Positions 4,295 through 6,121 of a stretch of DNA of 6,121 nucleotides are shown piece after piece. The notes beneath the pieces were generated by a model, which was not told the origin of the DNA, searched no databases, and saw nothing but the letters and a program-made list of their open reading frames with translations. Origin of the DNA: Simkania sp. GTDB lineage: Bacteria; Chlamydiota; Chlamydiia; Chlamydiales; Simkaniaceae. Location: contig JANQSR010000108.1 of the NCBI GenBank assembly GCA_028279205.1, forward strand, positions 1 through 6,121, given 5' to 3'. The translations under genes were made by a program, and so were the position numbers. Position 1 is the stretch's first letter, and every line of letters starts with the position of its first letter.

Positions 4295-6121
4295 ATATTT
4301 GAATCTGACTAAAGTCCATGAGATGAGCAAAGTAGCCAAAGACCCTTTGCAAAAGAGCGAGTCTGTTTTCTCTTAAATCTGGTTCATCCGCCAGAATTTT
4401 AACCTGATCAAATAGGGTGCCAAGAGGCTTTTGAAGCGTAATTAAGAGGTTAAAGGCAGCCTCATACTCCTTTTGCTTCATATTGGACTCAAAAGGGGGA
4501 GTGATCTTTTCGAGTCTTTGATATAGAAAAAGTTCCGATTTTTCCTTCAATTGGTCTGGCTTGAGCACAAGTGGTTTTTGGTCTTCTAGTTGCCCTTTCG
4601 CCCGTTTATAAATCTCATAAAGGCTCTTAAAGGCGGGTTTTTTTCGGAAAAGATGGAGAGCCTTTGTTTTGAGAAATTGATCGTAAGGGTCGATGCAAAC
4701 TCCCTCCAAAGAGGCCTCTACTTCATCTTTCTTAAAATGATACTCTTCTAGAACCGATTTAAATCGCCCCGTGATGTAGCCAAGCAGCTCATCGACAAGC
4801 ACCTCTTTACTTTGATGCGATGAGAGGATCGAGCAAGTTTCGAAGAGAAACTCTTTTAGATTTAAGCTCAATCTGTTTTCGATCAAGATTTTAATGCAGC
4901 CGATCGTTTGCCTGCGCAGTGCATAAGGATCGCCCGAGGAGGTGGGTTTTAACCCTATACCGAAGTAACTGGCGAGATTGTCGAGTTTATCGGCAAGGCT
5001 AATCAAGATACCCGTCTTGGTCTTGGGCAAGGAGCCTTTTTCTGATATGGGCATCCAGTGTTCCTCAATCGATTGTGCGACCTCGAGCTCCTCTTTTTGA
5101 TCGAGTGCGTACTGTTTGCCGATCACCCCTTGGAGATGGGGAAACTCTTGAACGAGTCCAGTCGCAAGATCAGCTTTTGACAAAGTGGCCGCCCGCTCAA
5201 GCTTTTCTTGGTCGCCCATTTTGAGTCTCTTTGCAAGAGCTAATGCGATCAATTTAATCCGATCTGTTTTGTCACTGAGCGAGCCCAAATCCTCTTGAAA
5301 GGTGATCGACTTGAGCTTTTTTCCAAAAGAAGTGAGCCCCTCTTGTAGATCCTTTTCGTAGAGAAAGACGGCATCGGAGAGTCGAGCTCTTAAGACGTAC
5401 TCATTGCCCACTCTGATCTCTTCAGTGGGCAAGTTATCAGATGTGATAACGAATAGATTTGATAGCTCTTGGGAGCTGTTTGCTAAGGGAAAGTAACGTT
5501 GGTGCTCCACCATCTCTGCAATCAAAACCTCTTTCGGAATGCGTAAAAATTTTGGGTCGAAAGAGGCGCAGAAAAGGTGGGGATGCTCACTTAAAAAGAG
5601 CACCTGCTTGATCACTCTCTCCTTTTTAAGAGCCTTTTTTTGTGTCTCCAATTCAATCGATTCGAGTTGGCTTAAAATAGAGGCTCTCCGTTTTTCGATG
5701 TTGGCGAGAACGGCGTGCGATTTCAAAAGATTTTCATATTCGGAAGGTTTAGAAATTTCAAACGGTTTAGGGTCAATCTGACGGTGACCGTAAGAAATGT
5801 TTCCCGAACAGACTGTTGCCACGTTAAACGGAAGAGGGCTCTTTCCGAAAAGGGCAACAATCCAGCGTAGAGGGCGAGCATAGGTGACATCGAGATTAAT
5901 CCAGCGCATCTTTTTGGGAAAATGAAGCTTTTTGATCACCTCAGGCAGCTTCTCTTTCAAGATATCGGATGTGAAGCGGGCCTTCTTTTCGGGTTGAAAA
6001 AAGAGGTAATCCTTTCCTTCGACCTGTTCGATCTTAAGATCTGAGCGGTTTGACTCTCTCAAAAGATCGGAGGATCGGGGGGCATCTGTGATCCCAATTG
6101 AGCGAAAAAATCCGGCTCCCT
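4293..6121 (-). CDS. glyS: Glycyl-tRNA synthetase beta subunit (C-terminal part, runs off right edge)
   Basis: This is the beta chain of the bacterial alpha2beta2-type glycyl-tRNA synthetase, which binds tRNA(Gly) and is needed together with the alpha (GlyQ) catalytic part for charging. The frame is open from the right edge to TAA at 4293-4295, giving 608 residues; E. coli GlyS has 689, so roughly the first 80-100 residues of the beta part are missing. Landmarks in order: FPKKMRW and ARPLRWIVALFG near 5860-5915, GHRQ near 5785, MVEHQRYFPL near 5485-5513, RARLSDAVFLYEKD near 5345-5390, the HD-type core FQEDLGSLSDKTDRI and SKADLATGLVQEFPHLQGV at about 5120-5300, SLADKLDNLASYFGIG near 4955-5000, DPYALRRQTIG near 4895-4930, and a C-terminal helical anticodon-binding domain with FDQVKILADEPDLRENRL near 4345-4400. 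There is an internal TTG at 6060-6062, but homology continues upstream of it, so it is not the start. In Chlamydia the alpha and beta chains are fused; whether that holds here is outside the window. It is convergent with the RNA gene. Confidence 0.96.
   Translation of the reverse strand, partial: GAGFFRSIGITDAPRSSDLLRESNRSDLKIEQVEGKDYLFFQPEKKARFTSDILKEKLPEVIKKLHFPKKMRWINLDVTYARPLRWIVALFGKSPLPFNVATVCSGNISYGHRQIDPKPFEISKPSEYENLLKSHAVLANIEKRRASILSQLESIELETQKKALKKERVIKQVLFLSEHPHLFCASFDPKFLRIPKEVLIAEMVEHQRYFPLANSSQELSNLFVITSDNLPTEEIRVGNEYVLRARLSDAVFLYEKDLQEGLTSFGKKLKSITFQEDLGSLSDKTDRIKLIALALAKRLKMGDQEKLERAATLSKADLATGLVQEFPHLQGVIGKQYALDQKEELEVAQSIEEHWMPISEKGSLPKTKTGILISLADKLDNLASYFGIGLKPTSSGDPYALRRQTIGCIKILIENRLSLNLKEFLFETCSILSSHQSKEVLVDELLGYITGRFKSVLEEYHFKKDEVEASLEGVCIDPYDQFLKTKALHLFRKKPAFKSLYEIYKRAKGQLEDQKPLVLKPDQLKEKSELFLYQRLEKITPPFESNMKQKEYEAAFNLLITLQKPLGTLFDQVKILADEPDLRENRLALLQRVFGYFAHLMDFSQIQI

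Noticed and set aside
5539..5781. Plus-strand reading frame of 80 codons opposite glyS
   Set aside because: It is antisense to well-conserved GlyS sequence with no independent support.

Overview
The window looks like a chromosomal housekeeping segment from a member of the Chlamydiae, probably outside the classical Chlamydia species. Two things point there: the resemblance of the MutS, DnaG and GlyS sequences to chlamydial proteins as I remember them, and the remembered mutS / dnaG (priM) / glyQS neighbourhood around CT792-CT796 of Chlamydia trachomatis. No search was possible, so the taxon is an inference.

Layout: (1) 1-1415, minus strand: the N-terminal 471 codons of mutS, running off the left edge, with a TTG start preceded by AAGGA. 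(2) 1416-1517: a short divergent gap with a strong promoter (TTGAAA, 16-bp spacer, TATAAT) facing dnaG. The -10 box ends only 7 bases before the dnaG ATG, so the message may be leaderless. (3) 1518-3299, plus strand: complete dnaG primase, followed with almost no gap by (4) 3307-3849: a membrane-anchored class I SAM methyltransferase resembling the FAM173 lysine methyltransferases. (5) 3850-4292: a gap with no convincing protein gene. It holds a weak terminator for the dnaG operon, a well-formed promoter, about 300 bases dense in perfect short hairpins with G-U pairs that favour the plus strand, and a strong intrinsic terminator. I read this as an independently transcribed structured RNA of about 335-340 nt that I cannot assign to a family. 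(6) 4293-6121, minus strand: the C-terminal 608 residues of glycyl-tRNA synthetase beta subunit, running off the right edge and possibly the back half of a chlamydial GlyQ-GlyS fusion.

The proteins serve replication priming, mismatch repair and translation. The part most worth follow-up is the RNA gene at about 3957-4294. It carries a repeated internal module (CCTGGGCA ... GAGAGCGT followed by a 6-bp hairpin) and has its own promoter and terminator. I ruled out tmRNA, RNase P RNA, SRP RNA, 6S RNA and tRNA by eye only.
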